This document shows positions 9,165 to 19,833 of a stretch of 46,347 nt of DNA, piece after piece. This DNA is from an uncultured Methylopila sp. Lineage in GTDB: Bacteria > Pseudomonadota > Alphaproteobacteria > Rhizobiales > Methylopilaceae. The stretch lies in assembly GCA_902168115.1 (NCBI GenBank), contig CABHPB010000149.1:1-46347 (forward strand), in the 5' to 3' direction. Under the pieces are notes generated by a model. The model was not told the origin of the DNA. It did not search any database and saw only the letters and a program-made list of their open reading frames with translations. Position 1 is the stretch's first letter; every line of letters starts with the position of its first letter. A program made the position numbers and the translations under genes.

Positions 9165-11288
<2,124 letters not shown>

Positions 11289-11541
11289 CGCGTGCGTTCC
11301 TCAGTCTGTTTCAAGACCAGTGCGCAGGTTCGTCTTCGGCTGTGGGCCGAGCGGCCTGTCGTTTTGTTTGGGGGGAGCAGTCAGTCTCGCCCATCAAGCG
11401 CGCCGGAAGCTGCCAGAACGGCGTGAGTTCCGCAATGCGGTAAACCCCGACCAGGAGCCATTCGTACGAATGTCGAAAGGCCGCGCCCTGAAGGAGCGCG
11501 GCCTTTGGAAAAGTCCTGCTAAATCAGCGGGACCGTGACGG
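11289..11541. other. Intergenic region upstream of hppA
   Basis: No convincing gene was seen in these 253 bases. They must contain the hppA promoter (minus strand), but no clear -35/-10 pair stands out. The left part has a poly-G/T tract near 11361-11376, and the right part holds the hairpin listed separately. Confidence 0.5.
11476..11506 (-). terminator. Hairpin downstream of the lytic transglycosylase
   Basis: Inverted repeat with 10-bp arms (11476-11485 and 11497-11506; one more C-G pair closes the loop). It lies about 36 nt after the transglycosylase stop on the minus strand and ends in only three T, so a rho-independent terminator is likely but not strong. Confidence 0.6.
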
Positions 11542-12351
11542 TCATTCGGCGATCTTGTTCGCCGCGTAGGCGATCGCCTTCTGATAGACCGACGACGAGT
11601 TCCAGCCGGCGAGCGCGCTGTACTGGTCGAAGCCGCCGCCGCGCTGCCAGCCGTGCTGGCGCAGGTAGTTGGCGATCGAGGCGATGGTGTCGGCCGAGGA
11701 GCGGACCATGTCGCTGCGCCCGTCGCCGTCGCCGTCGACAGCGTACTTCTGGTAGGAGGTCGGCAGGAACTGGCCCTGGCCGATCTCGCCGTGCTCGGCG
11801 CCGCGCATCTCGCCCATCGAGAGCTGGCCGCTGTCGACCAGCTGCATCGCGGCGATCAGCTCCGCCTGGAACTTCTCGGTGCGGCGGCAGTCATAGGCCA
11901 GCGTCGCGAGGCCGTTGAACACGTTCTTCTTGCCCTGGATCGCGCCGAAGGCGGTCTCCATGCCCCAGATCGCCAGGATCACCGGCGCCTCGACGCCGTA
12001 CTTCGCCTCGACCCGGTCGAACAGAGCGCGGTTCTTGGCCCAGCGCGACTTGGCCTGGCTGATCAGCGAGGCTGGCGCGCGCTTGGCGATGAACTGCTCC
12101 AGCGAGAGCTTGAACGGGCGCTGGGTGCGGTCGTAGGCGATCAGGCTGCGGTCGTAGGCGACGCCGGAGAGGGCCGCGTCCGCGGTGCGGGCGGAGACGC
12201 CGCGGGACTGCGCCTCGGACTTGAAGGATTCGACCCAGGCGCCGAAGCCCGAACCGTCGTTGCCGCACTGCGCGGCCTGGGCGGACCCCGCCGCGAGAAG
12301 AGCTCCGAAGCCGACAGCCGCGGCCGCGAAGAGGGTTGGGATGGGTCTCAT
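11542..12351 (-). CDS. Lytic murein transglycosylase, MltB/SLT_2 type
   Basis: Periplasmic enzyme cleaving the MurNAc-GlcNAc bond of peptidoglycan with formation of 1,6-anhydroMurNAc. An N-terminal signal peptide (residues 1-26, ending SAQA) precedes an SLT_2 domain. The catalytic Glu lies in IWGMETAFG (about residue 132), followed by the family motifs GAEHGEIGQGQFLPTSY and YAVDGDGDGRSDM. The C-terminus has GWNSSSVYQKAI, typical of the alphaproteobacterial members. At 269 residues it lacks the C-terminal peptidoglycan-binding domain found in longer relatives. No lipobox is evident (Cys29 is after the cleavage site), so it is probably soluble. Confidence 0.92.
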   Translation of the reverse strand: MRPIPTLFAAAAVGFGALLAAGSAQAAQCGNDGSGFGAWVESFKSEAQSRGVSARTADAALSGVAYDRSLIAYDRTQRPFKLSLEQFIAKRAPASLISQAKSRWAKNRALFDRVEAKYGVEAPVILAIWGMETAFGAIQGKKNVFNGLATLAYDCRRTEKFQAELIAAMQLVDSGQLSMGEMRGAEHGEIGQGQFLPTSYQKYAVDGDGDGRSDMVRSSADTIASIANYLRQHGWQRGGGFDQYSALAGWNSSSVYQKAIAYAANKIAE

Positions 12352-12515
12352 TTGGCGGATCGCCTCGCTCGTGAATGGTTGCCGGCCCGGGACCTCTACC
12401 GGTGAAAATGGCGAGGATTCGACGGCGGACGCATCATGCGTGCGCGATTTTCAGGTTTCAATCAGCCGGTTGGACCGTGGCGGCCCGTGAGTGGCGCGCG
12501 CGCCACAAGTTCCGG

Positions 12516-13514
12516 TCAGAAATGCGAGAAGGACCGGCTCTCCAGCGCGAGCGGCCGGCCGTGCGATTCGACGTGAACCCCCCGCCCCTCCACCAGCGCG
12601 CCCACGTCGGCGACGGCGACGCCCGCGGCGCGCGCCTCCTGCTCGAAGGCTTCGGCGTCGTCGGGATCAATCGCGATCAACAACTCGTAGTCGTCGCCGC
12701 CGGTCAGCGCGTCAGAAAGCGAGGCGGGGTCCGCCCGGACGGCGCGCGCGGCCGCACGGGACAGCGGCACGCGGTCCGCCTCCAGGATCGCGCCGCAGCG
12801 CGAGGCGTCGGCCAGCTTTCCGAGATCGCCGACGAGCCCGTCGGAGATGTCCATCGACGCGGACGCGTAGGCCGCGACGACGCCGGCGAGCGCAAGCCGC
12901 GGTTCGGGGATGAGGTAGCGATCGAGCAGGTGCTCGCGCTCGTCGCGCCTCAGGTCCCATCTGAGCGCGAGACGCTCGTCCTGCCGCAGACGGAGCCCGA
13001 GCGCGGCGTCGCCGATCGTGCCGGTGACGTAGAGCCGTTGTCCCGGCGCGCCGTCGCCCCGGCGGGGCGTGCGCCCTTCTTGCGCGAAGCCGAGCGCGGT
13101 GACCGAGATCATCAGCGGGCCGGGCGTCCTCACCGTGTCGCCGCCGAGGAGGCTGACGACGAACTCCTCCTGGTCGGCCGCCAAGCCCTCCGAGAATCCG
13201 TCGAGCCAGTCGGTCTCCCAGTCTTCCGGCAGCGCGAGCGTCACGAGATAGCCGGCGGGGCGCGCGCCCTTGGCGGCGAGGTCGGAGAGGTTGACCCTCA
13301 GCGCCTTGCGGGCGACCGCGTCGGCGGGATCGTCGGCGAAGAAATGGACGCCGGCGACGAGCGCGTCGGTCGTGACGACGAGGTCCGGGCCGTCCCCCGT
13401 CGGGACGGTCGCGGCGTCGTCGGAAAGCAGGGCCGCCCCGGGCGCGGCGGCGAGCGGCCTGAAGAAGCGCGCGATCAGGCCGGCCTCGTCGAGCCGCCCG
13501 TCGGCGCGGCTCAT
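12516..13514 (-). CDS. thiL: Thiamine-monophosphate kinase
   Basis: ATP-dependent phosphorylation of thiamine monophosphate to thiamine pyrophosphate, the last biosynthetic step. The motifs are LLSDDAATVP, VVTTDALVAGVHF, the KALRVNLSDLAAKGA segment, LLGGDTVRTPG, MDISDGLVGDLGKLA and LTGGDDYELL, in the order usual for ThiL. Length is 332 residues from the ATG at 13514; the upstream open frame is a shadow of the neighbouring gene. The ATG overlaps the stop of the RatA/COQ10-like gene (ATGA), so the two are translationally coupled. No TPP riboswitch was seen upstream. Confidence 0.96.
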   Translation of the reverse strand: MSRADGRLDEAGLIARFFRPLAAAPGAALLSDDAATVPTGDGPDLVVTTDALVAGVHFFADDPADAVARKALRVNLSDLAAKGARPAGYLVTLALPEDWETDWLDGFSEGLAADQEEFVVSLLGGDTVRTPGPLMISVTALGFAQEGRTPRRGDGAPGQRLYVTGTIGDAALGLRLRQDERLALRWDLRRDEREHLLDRYLIPEPRLALAGVVAAYASASMDISDGLVGDLGKLADASRCGAILEADRVPLSRAAARAVRADPASLSDALTGGDDYELLIAIDPDDAEAFEQEARAAGVAVADVGALVEGRGVHVESHGRPLALESRSFSHF

Positions 13515-13975
13515 GCGAGCGCGGGACGCGCGCCGTAGACCGTGTCGGCGCGCTGCTCGAAGGCCTCGGCGTAACGGCGGAACACGCGGTCGAAGACGGA
13601 GCCGACGAGCATGGCGAGCGAGCGGCTCTTCAATTCCCATTCGATGAAGAACTCGACCTCGCAGCCCCCGCCCTCGCGCGGCCGGAAGGTCCAGCGGTTC
13701 TCGAGATGCCTGAACGGGCCGTCGAGATACTCGACGAGGATCTTCTTCGCCTCACGGTCGAGCGTCACCCGGCTGGTGAAGGTCTCGCGGAAGATCTTGT
13801 AAGCGATCGTCATGTCCGCGACGAGCACCGGATGCGTCACGCCCTGCTCCTGCTTGCGAATCCGGAGAGCCTCGCAGAGCGGCAGGAACAGCGGGTACTT
13901 CTCGACGTCCGCCACGAGATCGAACATCTCGTCGGGAGAGTGCGGCACGCGGCGGACGGTGCGAAAGGCGGGCAT
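13511..13975 (-). CDS. COQ10/RatA-type START-domain protein
   Basis: A 154-residue polyketide cyclase/START-fold protein of the COQ10/RatA family. The characteristic N-terminus is seen (FRTVRRVPHSPDEMFDLVADVEKYPLFLPLCEALRI, residues 4-39), then FTSRVTLD, the LDGPFRHLENRWTF core and the CEVEFFIEWELKS strand. In alphaproteobacteria these proteins are considered ubiquinone-binding chaperones; the E. coli relative RatA was described as a toxin affecting ribosome assembly, but no antitoxin partner is present here. It is co-translated with thiL. The ubiquinone role is inference from family. Confidence 0.9.
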   Translation of the reverse strand: MPAFRTVRRVPHSPDEMFDLVADVEKYPLFLPLCEALRIRKQEQGVTHPVLVADMTIAYKIFRETFTSRVTLDREAKKILVEYLDGPFRHLENRWTFRPREGGGCEVEFFIEWELKSRSLAMLVGSVFDRVFRRYAEAFEQRADTVYGARPALA

Positions 13976-14023
13976 CGAGACTCGGACGTCTCCGTTGGCG
14001 TCACGGAAAGTATAGGAAGCGCC

Positions 14024-14044
14024 GGCCGGGACGTCATCCCGGCC
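14024..14044. repeat. Palindromic hairpin after the quinone oxidoreductase gene
   Basis: Perfect 8-bp inverted repeat (14024-14031 and 14037-14044) around CGTCA. It lies 33 nt past the stop of the minus-strand oxidoreductase gene and may act as its terminator, though no T-run follows. Its GGCCGGGA/TCCCGGCC arms resemble the core of the repeat units near 20144-20261. Confidence 0.55.
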
Positions 14045-14077
14045 AACGGTCTGAGGGAAAGCGAAGCGGCGTCCGTC

Positions 14078-15055
14078 CTACGGCAGCAGGACGGTCGACC
14101 CCGTCGTCGCGCGTCCCTCGAGCGCGCGATGTGCGTCCGCCGCGTCGGCGAGCGCAAAGCGCTGGTTGACGTCGATCTTCACCGCGCCGGAGCCGACGAC
14201 GTCGAACAGGTCCGCCGCCGTCATCTCGAGCTCGGGCCGGGTGCCGACATGGTTGAACAGGCTGGCGCGGGTCGCGAACAGCGAGCCCATCTTGCCGAGC
14301 AGCGCGATCGGGAACTCGGGAACGGGCCCCGAGGACTGGCCGAAGCTCGCCCAGAGGCCGCGCAGCTTCAGGCACTCGAGCGAACCCGGAAAGGCGTCCT
14401 TGCCGACGCTGTCATAGACCACGTCGACGCCCTTGCCGTCGGTGATCTCCTTCACCCGCTCGACGAAGTTCTCGCGCTTGTAGTCGATGACGTGCGTGCA
14501 GCCCTTGGTCTTGGCGAGCGCGACCTTCTCGTCGCCGCCCGCCGTGCCGATCACGGTCGCGCCAAGATGGGCCGCCCACTGGCAGGCGATCTGACCGACG
14601 CCGCCGGCGGCCGCGTGGAACAGGATGGTGTGCTCCGGCCCGACCTTGAAGGTGCGGCGGAGCAGGTACTGCGCCGTCATGCCTTTCAGCATGATGGCCG
14701 CCGCGGTCTCGTCGTCGACGCCGGCCGGCACCTTGACAAGATGCTTGGCCGGCAGGACACGCTCGGTCGAATAGGCGCCGAGGGGGCTGTTGCCGTAGGC
14801 GACCCGATCGCCGACCGCGACCTCCGTCACGCCCTCGCCGATCGCCGTGACGACGCCGGCGCCCTCGAACCCGAGTCCGAACGGCGTCTGGGGGGCCGGA
14901 TAGGCGCCGGTGCGGTAGTAGACGTCGATGAAGTTGACGCCCACGGCGGTGTGGCGGACGGCCGCCTCGCCCGGCCCGGGCGCCGGAACCTCGACGTCCT
15001 CGAACTTCAGCACTTCCGGGCCGCCGGTCTCATAGACGCGGATCGCTTTGGCCAT
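14078..15055 (-). CDS. NADPH:quinone oxidoreductase (zeta-crystallin type)
   Basis: Zinc-free medium-chain dehydrogenase/reductase that transfers hydride from NADPH to quinones. The N-terminal GroES-like domain has VGVNFIDVYYRTGAYP and GFEGAGVVTAIGEGV with GDRVAYG. The Rossmann domain has LLRRTFKVGPEHTILFHAAAGGVGQIACQWA around residues 130-165, including the dinucleotide motif AAAGGVG. It lacks the structural zinc cysteine cluster, as expected for the Qor/QorA class. Length is 325 residues. A GGGAGAG ribosome-binding site precedes the ATG at 15055. It is probably monocistronic. Confidence 0.92.
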   Translation of the reverse strand: MAKAIRVYETGGPEVLKFEDVEVPAPGPGEAAVRHTAVGVNFIDVYYRTGAYPAPQTPFGLGFEGAGVVTAIGEGVTEVAVGDRVAYGNSPLGAYSTERVLPAKHLVKVPAGVDDETAAAIMLKGMTAQYLLRRTFKVGPEHTILFHAAAGGVGQIACQWAAHLGATVIGTAGGDEKVALAKTKGCTHVIDYKRENFVERVKEITDGKGVDVVYDSVGKDAFPGSLECLKLRGLWASFGQSSGPVPEFPIALLGKMGSLFATRASLFNHVGTRPELEMTAADLFDVVGSGAVKIDVNQRFALADAADAHRALEGRATTGSTVLLP

Positions 15056-15171
15056 GTCGTCGTCTCTCCCGCGCGCAACGGCGCTCTCTCGGCCTTCCGG
15101 CCGCCATGTCGTGTCAGCAGCGCAAACTAGTCATCGACGCGCGCGGGGGAAGTCGTTTCGCCCGCAAAACC

Positions 15172-16119
15172 TCATCGCGCAGGCGCAGCCGGGGCGAAGT
15201 TCCGGAATGTCAGATCCGGCGCGCTGGTGTTGTGGCTCGATCGCTCGATCCGGTCGAACCGCGCCTCACTGACGTTCGCGCCCTGAAAGTCCAGCACCGG
15301 CTCGTTGTAGAGCCCCGTCTCGGTGCGCCAGTTGATCCGGGCGACGTCCGCCTTCGTCGGCGACACGAACATCGAGCGCAGCGCTGCGAAGGGACGGGGC
15401 GGATCAGTCTCGGACAGGCCGTCCAGCGAGACGTCGAGAACCGTTTTCTTCTCGTCGGCGGACGCGATCCGGACCTCTCCGACGCCGCCTTTCACGAAGG
15501 TCATCCGGAAGGCGCGCGCCGCCGGGTCGACCTTCAGCCTCGCGACGTCGACCATCGGCCGTTCGCCCCCCTCGACCGGGCCGACGAGGACCGACGCGCC
15601 ATAGGCCGCGTTTGGAAAAGCCTCATTGGGAACCGGCTTGACCCGCCACGATCCGCCGACGAGGTCCGCGACCAGGATTTCCGTGAGCTCGCCGCGCGCC
15701 TTCTGCATCCAGCGCAGCTGGTGCAGACCGCCGGTCGTCCTGTCGCCGACGATGACCTCGGCGCCGCGCGCGCGCCAGGAGGTCGCGAGCGTCGCGCCGA
15801 CGATACGGACCTCTGCATTCTCGTAGAGGGTCAGGGTCTTCGGTTCGAAGCGAAAGGCGGGCTCGGGCTTCGGCGACTCGCAGTTTTCGAGATCCGGCTC
15901 CGTCGAGTCGAATTTCAGGTCAGGGAGATAGACCGGCGCGCTCGCCGTGATCTCGAACCTGCGGACCTTCGGATTGGCGAAGGTGAGCACGACGTTGTCG
16001 AGCTCGGCGCATGAGGTCGGGCGGCTGAGGTTCTCGACCCACGCGCGGTCCGGCGCATCGGCGGCGAAGACCGGCGTGACCGAAAAGATCGCGAGGAGCG
16101 CGGCGGCGAGGCGTCTCAT
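15172..16119 (-). CDS. Secreted protein of unknown function
   Basis: A 315-residue protein that I do not recognise. Residues 1-21 are a clear signal peptide (MRRLAAALLAIFSVTPVFAA), so it is exported. Two cysteines occur early in the mature part (SCAEL near 38 and the LENCESP segment near 82) and could form a disulfide. The remainder looks beta-rich, with alternating hydrophobic strands and phrases such as VRIVGATLATSWRARGAEV and VVDVSLDGLSE-like repeats. No transmembrane helix or enzyme motif is visible. The ATG at 16119 lies just after the SDR stop (23 nt), so it is likely the last gene of the pcs-terC-SDR group. Confidence 0.7.
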   Translation of the reverse strand: MRRLAAALLAIFSVTPVFAADAPDRAWVENLSRPTSCAELDNVVLTFANPKVRRFEITASAPVYLPDLKFDSTEPDLENCESPKPEPAFRFEPKTLTLYENAEVRIVGATLATSWRARGAEVIVGDRTTGGLHQLRWMQKARGELTEILVADLVGGSWRVKPVPNEAFPNAAYGASVLVGPVEGGERPMVDVARLKVDPAARAFRMTFVKGGVGEVRIASADEKKTVLDVSLDGLSETDPPRPFAALRSMFVSPTKADVARINWRTETGLYNEPVLDFQGANVSEARFDRIERSSHNTSAPDLTFRNFAPAAPAR

Positions 16120-16142
16120 CTGCGCTCCGCAGGAGAGGCGCG

Positions 16143-16901
16143 TCAGCGACCGCCGCCGACGCGCAGGTTCGCTCCCGTCACATAGGACGCGGCGTCCGAC
16201 AAGAGCCAGACGATCGCCTCGGCCACCTCGTCCGCCGTTCCGGCGCGGCCGATCGGCACCTGCGGCCCGAGGCGCTTGAGGCGGTCGGGCTGGCCGCCGG
16301 ACGCGTGGATGTCGGTCTCGATCAGCCCAGGCGAGACCGCGTTGACGCGCACGCCTTCCGCGGCGAGCTCGCGCGACAGCCCGATCGTCATGCTGTCGAC
16401 GGCGCCCTTGGTCGCGGCGTACCAGACATATTCGCCCGGCCCGCCCAGCGTCGCGGCGATCGAGGAGACGTTGACGACCGCGCCGCCCGGCCCGCCCTTC
16501 GCCGTCGACAGGCGGCGGGCCGCCTCCCGGCAGACCAGCAGCGCGCCGGTGACGTTGAGGTCGACGACGCGGGTGATCATGTCGGCGGAGGCGTCGGCGA
16601 TGCGCCCTGCCTGGTCGCCGACGACGCCGGCGTTGTTGACGACGCCGCCGATCCGCCCGAGCAGCGCCGCGGCGGTCTCGAACAGCGCCACGACGTCCCG
16701 TTCGAGGGCCATGTCGCCCTGAATGGCGCAGGCGCGCCGTCCCGCCGCCTTGACCTCGGCGACGACCGCGTCGGCCGCCGCCTTGTCGCGCGTATAGTTC
16801 ACCGCGACGTCCCAGCCGGCGCCTGCCGCCAGCCGGCAGGTCGCGGCGCCGATGCCGCGGCTTCCGCCGGTGACGACGAGGACCCGCGCCGGTCCGCTCA
16901 A
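16143..16901 (-). CDS. SDR family oxidoreductase (glucose/3-oxoacyl reductase type)
   Basis: Classical short-chain dehydrogenase/reductase of 252 residues. It has the nucleotide-binding motif VTGGSRGIGAA (residues 11-21), VVNNAGVVG, the catalytic Ser in VVNVSSIAATLGG and the YxxxK pair in YVWYAATKGAV. The C-terminal VSPGLIETDIHASGG and the ending ASYVTGANLRVGGGR are typical. The substrate cannot be read from sequence; close relatives are annotated as glucose-1-dehydrogenases or sugar reductases. Translation seems to begin at a TTG (16901) that overlaps the TerC stop as TTGA; there is no ATG or GTG nearby in frame. It is coupled with terC. Confidence 0.88.
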   Translation of the reverse strand: MSGPARVLVVTGGSRGIGAATCRLAAGAGWDVAVNYTRDKAAADAVVAEVKAAGRRACAIQGDMALERDVVALFETAAALLGRIGGVVNNAGVVGDQAGRIADASADMITRVVDLNVTGALLVCREAARRLSTAKGGPGGAVVNVSSIAATLGGPGEYVWYAATKGAVDSMTIGLSRELAAEGVRVNAVSPGLIETDIHASGGQPDRLKRLGPQVPIGRAGTADEVAEAIVWLLSDAASYVTGANLRVGGGR

Positions 16902-17674
16902 GGCGCGACGCGCTCCTGCGGCTTGGCCGGGGCGTTCTCGACGCCCGCGGCATGGGCGAGCTTCCGCGCCTGCCGGCTCTTCGCCATCACGTTCAGCATC
17001 TCGACCATCAGCGAGAAAGCCATCGCCGCGTAGATGTAACCCTTGGGCACATGCATCCCGAAACCGTCGGCGACCAGCACCATGCCGATCAGCAACAGGA
17101 ACGACAGCGCCAGCACCTTGGTGGTCGGGTGCTTGGCCACGAAGGCCGAGATCGGGCCGGACGACACGAACATCACCGCGACGGCGATGATGACGGCCGC
17201 GATCATGACCTCGATGTCCTCGGCCATGCCGATCGCCGTGATGATCGAGTCGATCGAGAAGACGAGGTCGATGACGATGATCTGCGCGATGATGACAGCG
17301 AAGGCCGCCTGCACGCCGCTCTTGGAGCCGTGCTCTTCGCCCTCGATCGAGTTGTGGAGCTCCAGCGTCGCCTTGACGATCAGGAAGCCGCCGCCGGCGA
17401 TGAGGATGATGTCGCGCCACGACAGGCCCTTGCCGAAGATCGAGATCACCGGGTCCTTCAGCGCGATCAGCCAGGTCAACATGAACAGCAGGGCGATGCG
17501 GAAGACGAGCGCCAGCAGCAGGCCGATCTTGCGCGCGCGGTCGGCCTGTTCCTGCGGAAGCTTCGAGACCAGGACCGAGATGAAGACGACGTTGTCGATG
17601 CCGAGAACGATCTCCATGGCCGTCAGCGTGAGCAGTGCAGCCCACGCTTCAGGCGTCGAAAAGACTTCAAGCAT
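16898..17674 (-). CDS. TerC family integral membrane protein
   Basis: Multispanning inner-membrane protein of the TerC/Alx family; members export or buffer metal ions such as Mn2+ or take part in tellurite resistance, so a metal-efflux role is a family inference. The signature acidic intramembrane motifs are MEIVLGIDNVVFISVL (residues 21-36) and DLVFSIDSIITAIGM (about 135-149), with a hydrophilic EGEEHG loop between. About seven hydrophobic segments are present. The C-terminal 25 residues are basic and polar. It sits 22 nt after pcs and overlaps the SDR start by 4 nt. There is no space for a yybP-ykoY riboswitch. Confidence 0.93.
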   Translation of the reverse strand: MLEVFSTPEAWAALLTLTAMEIVLGIDNVVFISVLVSKLPQEQADRARKIGLLLALVFRIALLFMLTWLIALKDPVISIFGKGLSWRDIILIAGGGFLIVKATLELHNSIEGEEHGSKSGVQAAFAVIIAQIIVIDLVFSIDSIITAIGMAEDIEVMIAAVIIAVAVMFVSSGPISAFVAKHPTTKVLALSFLLLIGMVLVADGFGMHVPKGYIYAAMAFSLMVEMLNVMAKSRQARKLAHAAGVENAPAKPQERVAP

Positions 17675-17696
17675 CGCGCGTCATTTCCCCTCGGGT

Positions 17697-18428
17697 TCAA
17701 CTTAAGTTGCGGCCGCGAAATAAACCCAGGGAGACGAAATACAAGGCGAGCGCGACGAGAGCCCAGATCACGAACGCATCAGGTCTGAGCTCGCTCCAGA
17801 CGGCGAGAGCGGCCAGAACGCTCCAGGCGAGCAGGGCCGCCAGGGTCAGCGGCCGCAGCAGCCGCACCCGCATCGGATGCACGAACACGATGGGCGCGAA
17901 GGTCAGGGCGGACAGCGCGACGACGATCGCGAAACCGATCCAGGGCGGCGGCGCCAGCACAAAGAGATAGAAGGCGGCGACGTTCCAGATGCCGGGGAAG
18001 CCGCGGAAGAACAGGTCTTCCGTCTTCATGTCCGTGGTCGCGAAATAGAGCGCCGCGGTCACACAGACGAGAAGCGCGGCCGGCACGCCGAAGCCGTGCG
18101 GCATCAGTCCGGAGACCGCGAGCGCATAGGCCGGCACCAGCACATAGGTGACGTAGTCGACGACGAGATCGAGCACGTCGCCGGACAGTTTCGGCGCGCG
18201 GGTCCGGACATGCGCCTTGCGCGCGAGCGTCCCGTCGACGCCGTCGACGATCAGCGCGATCGCGAGCCAGACGAACATGTTTGCGAAGTCCCCCTCGGTC
18301 GCGGCCATCAGCGCGAGGAAGCCAAGCGCGGCGCCTGACGCCGTGAACAGATGCACGGCGAGAGCCGCCATCCGCTGGGGCGGACGCAGGAGCTCGGGCG
18401 GAGCGTCGGTCGGGTCGGTCGCAGCCAT
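17697..18428 (-). CDS. pcs: Phosphatidylcholine synthase
   Basis: Membrane CDP-alcohol phosphatidyltransferase that condenses CDP-diacylglycerol with choline to phosphatidylcholine, the pathway typical of Rhizobiales and some other symbionts and pathogens. The diagnostic motif is complete: DGVDGTLARKAHVR followed by KLSGDVLDLVVDY (DG-x2-AR-x8..11-G-x3-D-x3-D, near residues 62-90). There are eight hydrophobic segments and the family phrase FPGIWNVAAFYLF. Length is 243 residues from the ATG at 18428; longer in-frame sequence upstream is shadow. First gene of the pcs-terC-SDR-secreted protein run, divergent from the hydroxylase gene. Confidence 0.92.
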   Translation of the reverse strand: MAATDPTDAPPELLRPPQRMAALAVHLFTASGAALGFLALMAATEGDFANMFVWLAIALIVDGVDGTLARKAHVRTRAPKLSGDVLDLVVDYVTYVLVPAYALAVSGLMPHGFGVPAALLVCVTAALYFATTDMKTEDLFFRGFPGIWNVAAFYLFVLAPPPWIGFAIVVALSALTFAPIVFVHPMRVRLLRPLTLAALLAWSVLAALAVWSELRPDAFVIWALVALALYFVSLGLFRGRNLS

Positions 18429-18566
18429 CGCGCGACCATGACGGCAAGACGACAGTGCGGGAAGCGGGACCTTCGCCGAGAACGGCCGCCGTCCCCGCAA
18501 AACCGCCGGGTGGTCATCGCTGGCGTCAGGAGGACGGCGCGCGCGCGACGCCCTATAGTCCGCGCC

Positions 18567-19766
18567 ATGCACGGACCCGACACGACACCAATGACGCCCG
18601 CGACGTGCGAAGTCGCCGTGGTGGGCGGCGGCCCTGCGGGCCTGCTCGCCGCGCTGCTCGTCGCCCAGACCGGCGCTGAGACGGTCCTTCTCGCCCCGCC
18701 TCCGCGCCCGGATGCGCGGACGACCGCCCTGCTCGACGGCTCGGTGGCGACGCTGAGGGCCGCCGGCGTCTGGGCGGAACTCGCGCCGCAGGCCGCGCCG
18801 CTCAGGTCGCTCCGGATCGTCGACGTCAGCCGCCGCCTCATCCGGGCGCCCGAGGCGATCTTCCACGCAGCCGAGCTCGGCCTCGACGCCTTCGGCTGGA
18901 ACGTCGCCAACGCGGCGATCACGGCCGTCCTCGCCGACGCGCTGCGTGCGCTGCCCAATGCGCGGATCGTCGAGGCCGCCGCGGAGACCTGCCGGCCGTC
19001 CGAAGACCGCGTCGAGATCGCCGGCGCGGACGGCGGGAGGGTGACGGCGCGTCTCGCCGTCGCCGCGGACGGCCGAGACTCGCTGCTGCGGCAGGCCGCC
19101 GGGATCGGCTTCAGCACGCGCCGCGCGCCGCAGGACGCCCTCGCCTTCAGCGCCGCGCACGACCGCCCGCACGGCGACGTCTCGACGGAGCTCCATTCCG
19201 AAGAGGGCCCGTTCACGCTCGTGCCGATGCCGGGCCTGCGGTCCAGCGTCGTCTGGGGCGTGACCCCGGCCCACGCTGACGCTCTGACGGCGCTCTCGAC
19301 AGAAGAGCTTTCAGAGGCCGCCGCCGCCGCGAGCGGACGGATGCTCGGCGCGTTCGTCATCGACGGGCGGGTCGGCCGCTTTCCGATCGTCATCGGCGCC
19401 GCGACGCGTTTCGCGGCGCGCCGCACGATGCTCGTCGGCGAGGCCGGCCATGTGCTGCCGCCTATCGGCGCGCAGGGACTGAACCTCGGAGTGCGCGACG
19501 CCGCCGCCGTCGCCCGCATCGTCCGGACGGAGCGCGCGGCCGGCCGCGACGTCGGCGGGGAGGCGTCGCTGCGCGCCTACGCCCGCGCGAGGGCGGCCGA
19601 CGCCTGGTCACGAACGGCGGCGACCGACCTCCTCAACCGGTCGCTGCTCACCGACTTCCTGCCGGTCCAGGCCGCGCGCGGCCTTGGCCTCGCCGCGATC
19701 GCGCGCATCGGACCGCTCCGGCGGTTCGTCATGCGCGAGGGGCTCGCAGGCGGGCCGGCGATCTGA
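18567..19766 (+). CDS. UbiH/UbiF-family FAD-dependent hydroxylase
   Basis: Class A flavoprotein monooxygenase of the ubiquinone-hydroxylase family; ring hydroxylation in ubiquinone synthesis is the likely role. It has the GxGxxG fold VAVVGGGPAGLLAALL (residues 14-29), the DG motif LAVAADGRDSLLRQAAG and the second FAD motif MLVGEAGHVLPPIGAQGLNLG. The Glu in LVGEA replaces the Asp of many class A enzymes but is usual in this subgroup. The ATG at 18567 gives 399 residues; an ATG at 18591 is also plausible because TATAGT, a possible -10 element, lies only 8 nt before 18567. Upstream of sdhE, 67 nt apart. Confidence 0.87.
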   Translation: MHGPDTTPMTPATCEVAVVGGGPAGLLAALLVAQTGAETVLLAPPPRPDARTTALLDGSVATLRAAGVWAELAPQAAPLRSLRIVDVSRRLIRAPEAIFHAAELGLDAFGWNVANAAITAVLADALRALPNARIVEAAAETCRPSEDRVEIAGADGGRVTARLAVAADGRDSLLRQAAGIGFSTRRAPQDALAFSAAHDRPHGDVSTELHSEEGPFTLVPMPGLRSSVVWGVTPAHADALTALSTEELSEAAAAASGRMLGAFVIDGRVGRFPIVIGAATRFAARRTMLVGEAGHVLPPIGAQGLNLGVRDAAAVARIVRTERAAGRDVGGEASLRAYARARAADAWSRTAATDLLNRSLLTDFLPVQAARGLGLAAIARIGPLRRFVMREGLAGGPAI

Positions 19767-19833
19767 CCACCGCGCGCTGACAGCCGGGCGCTCCGTTGCT
19801 AGAACGGCACGCGATCCCATCTCAAGAGACGAT

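Noticed and set aside
13511-13975. RatA toxin of a toxin-antitoxin pair
   Set aside because: No RatB-like (UPF0125) partner is adjacent, and the gene is coupled to thiL; the COQ10-type role is more likely in this lineage.
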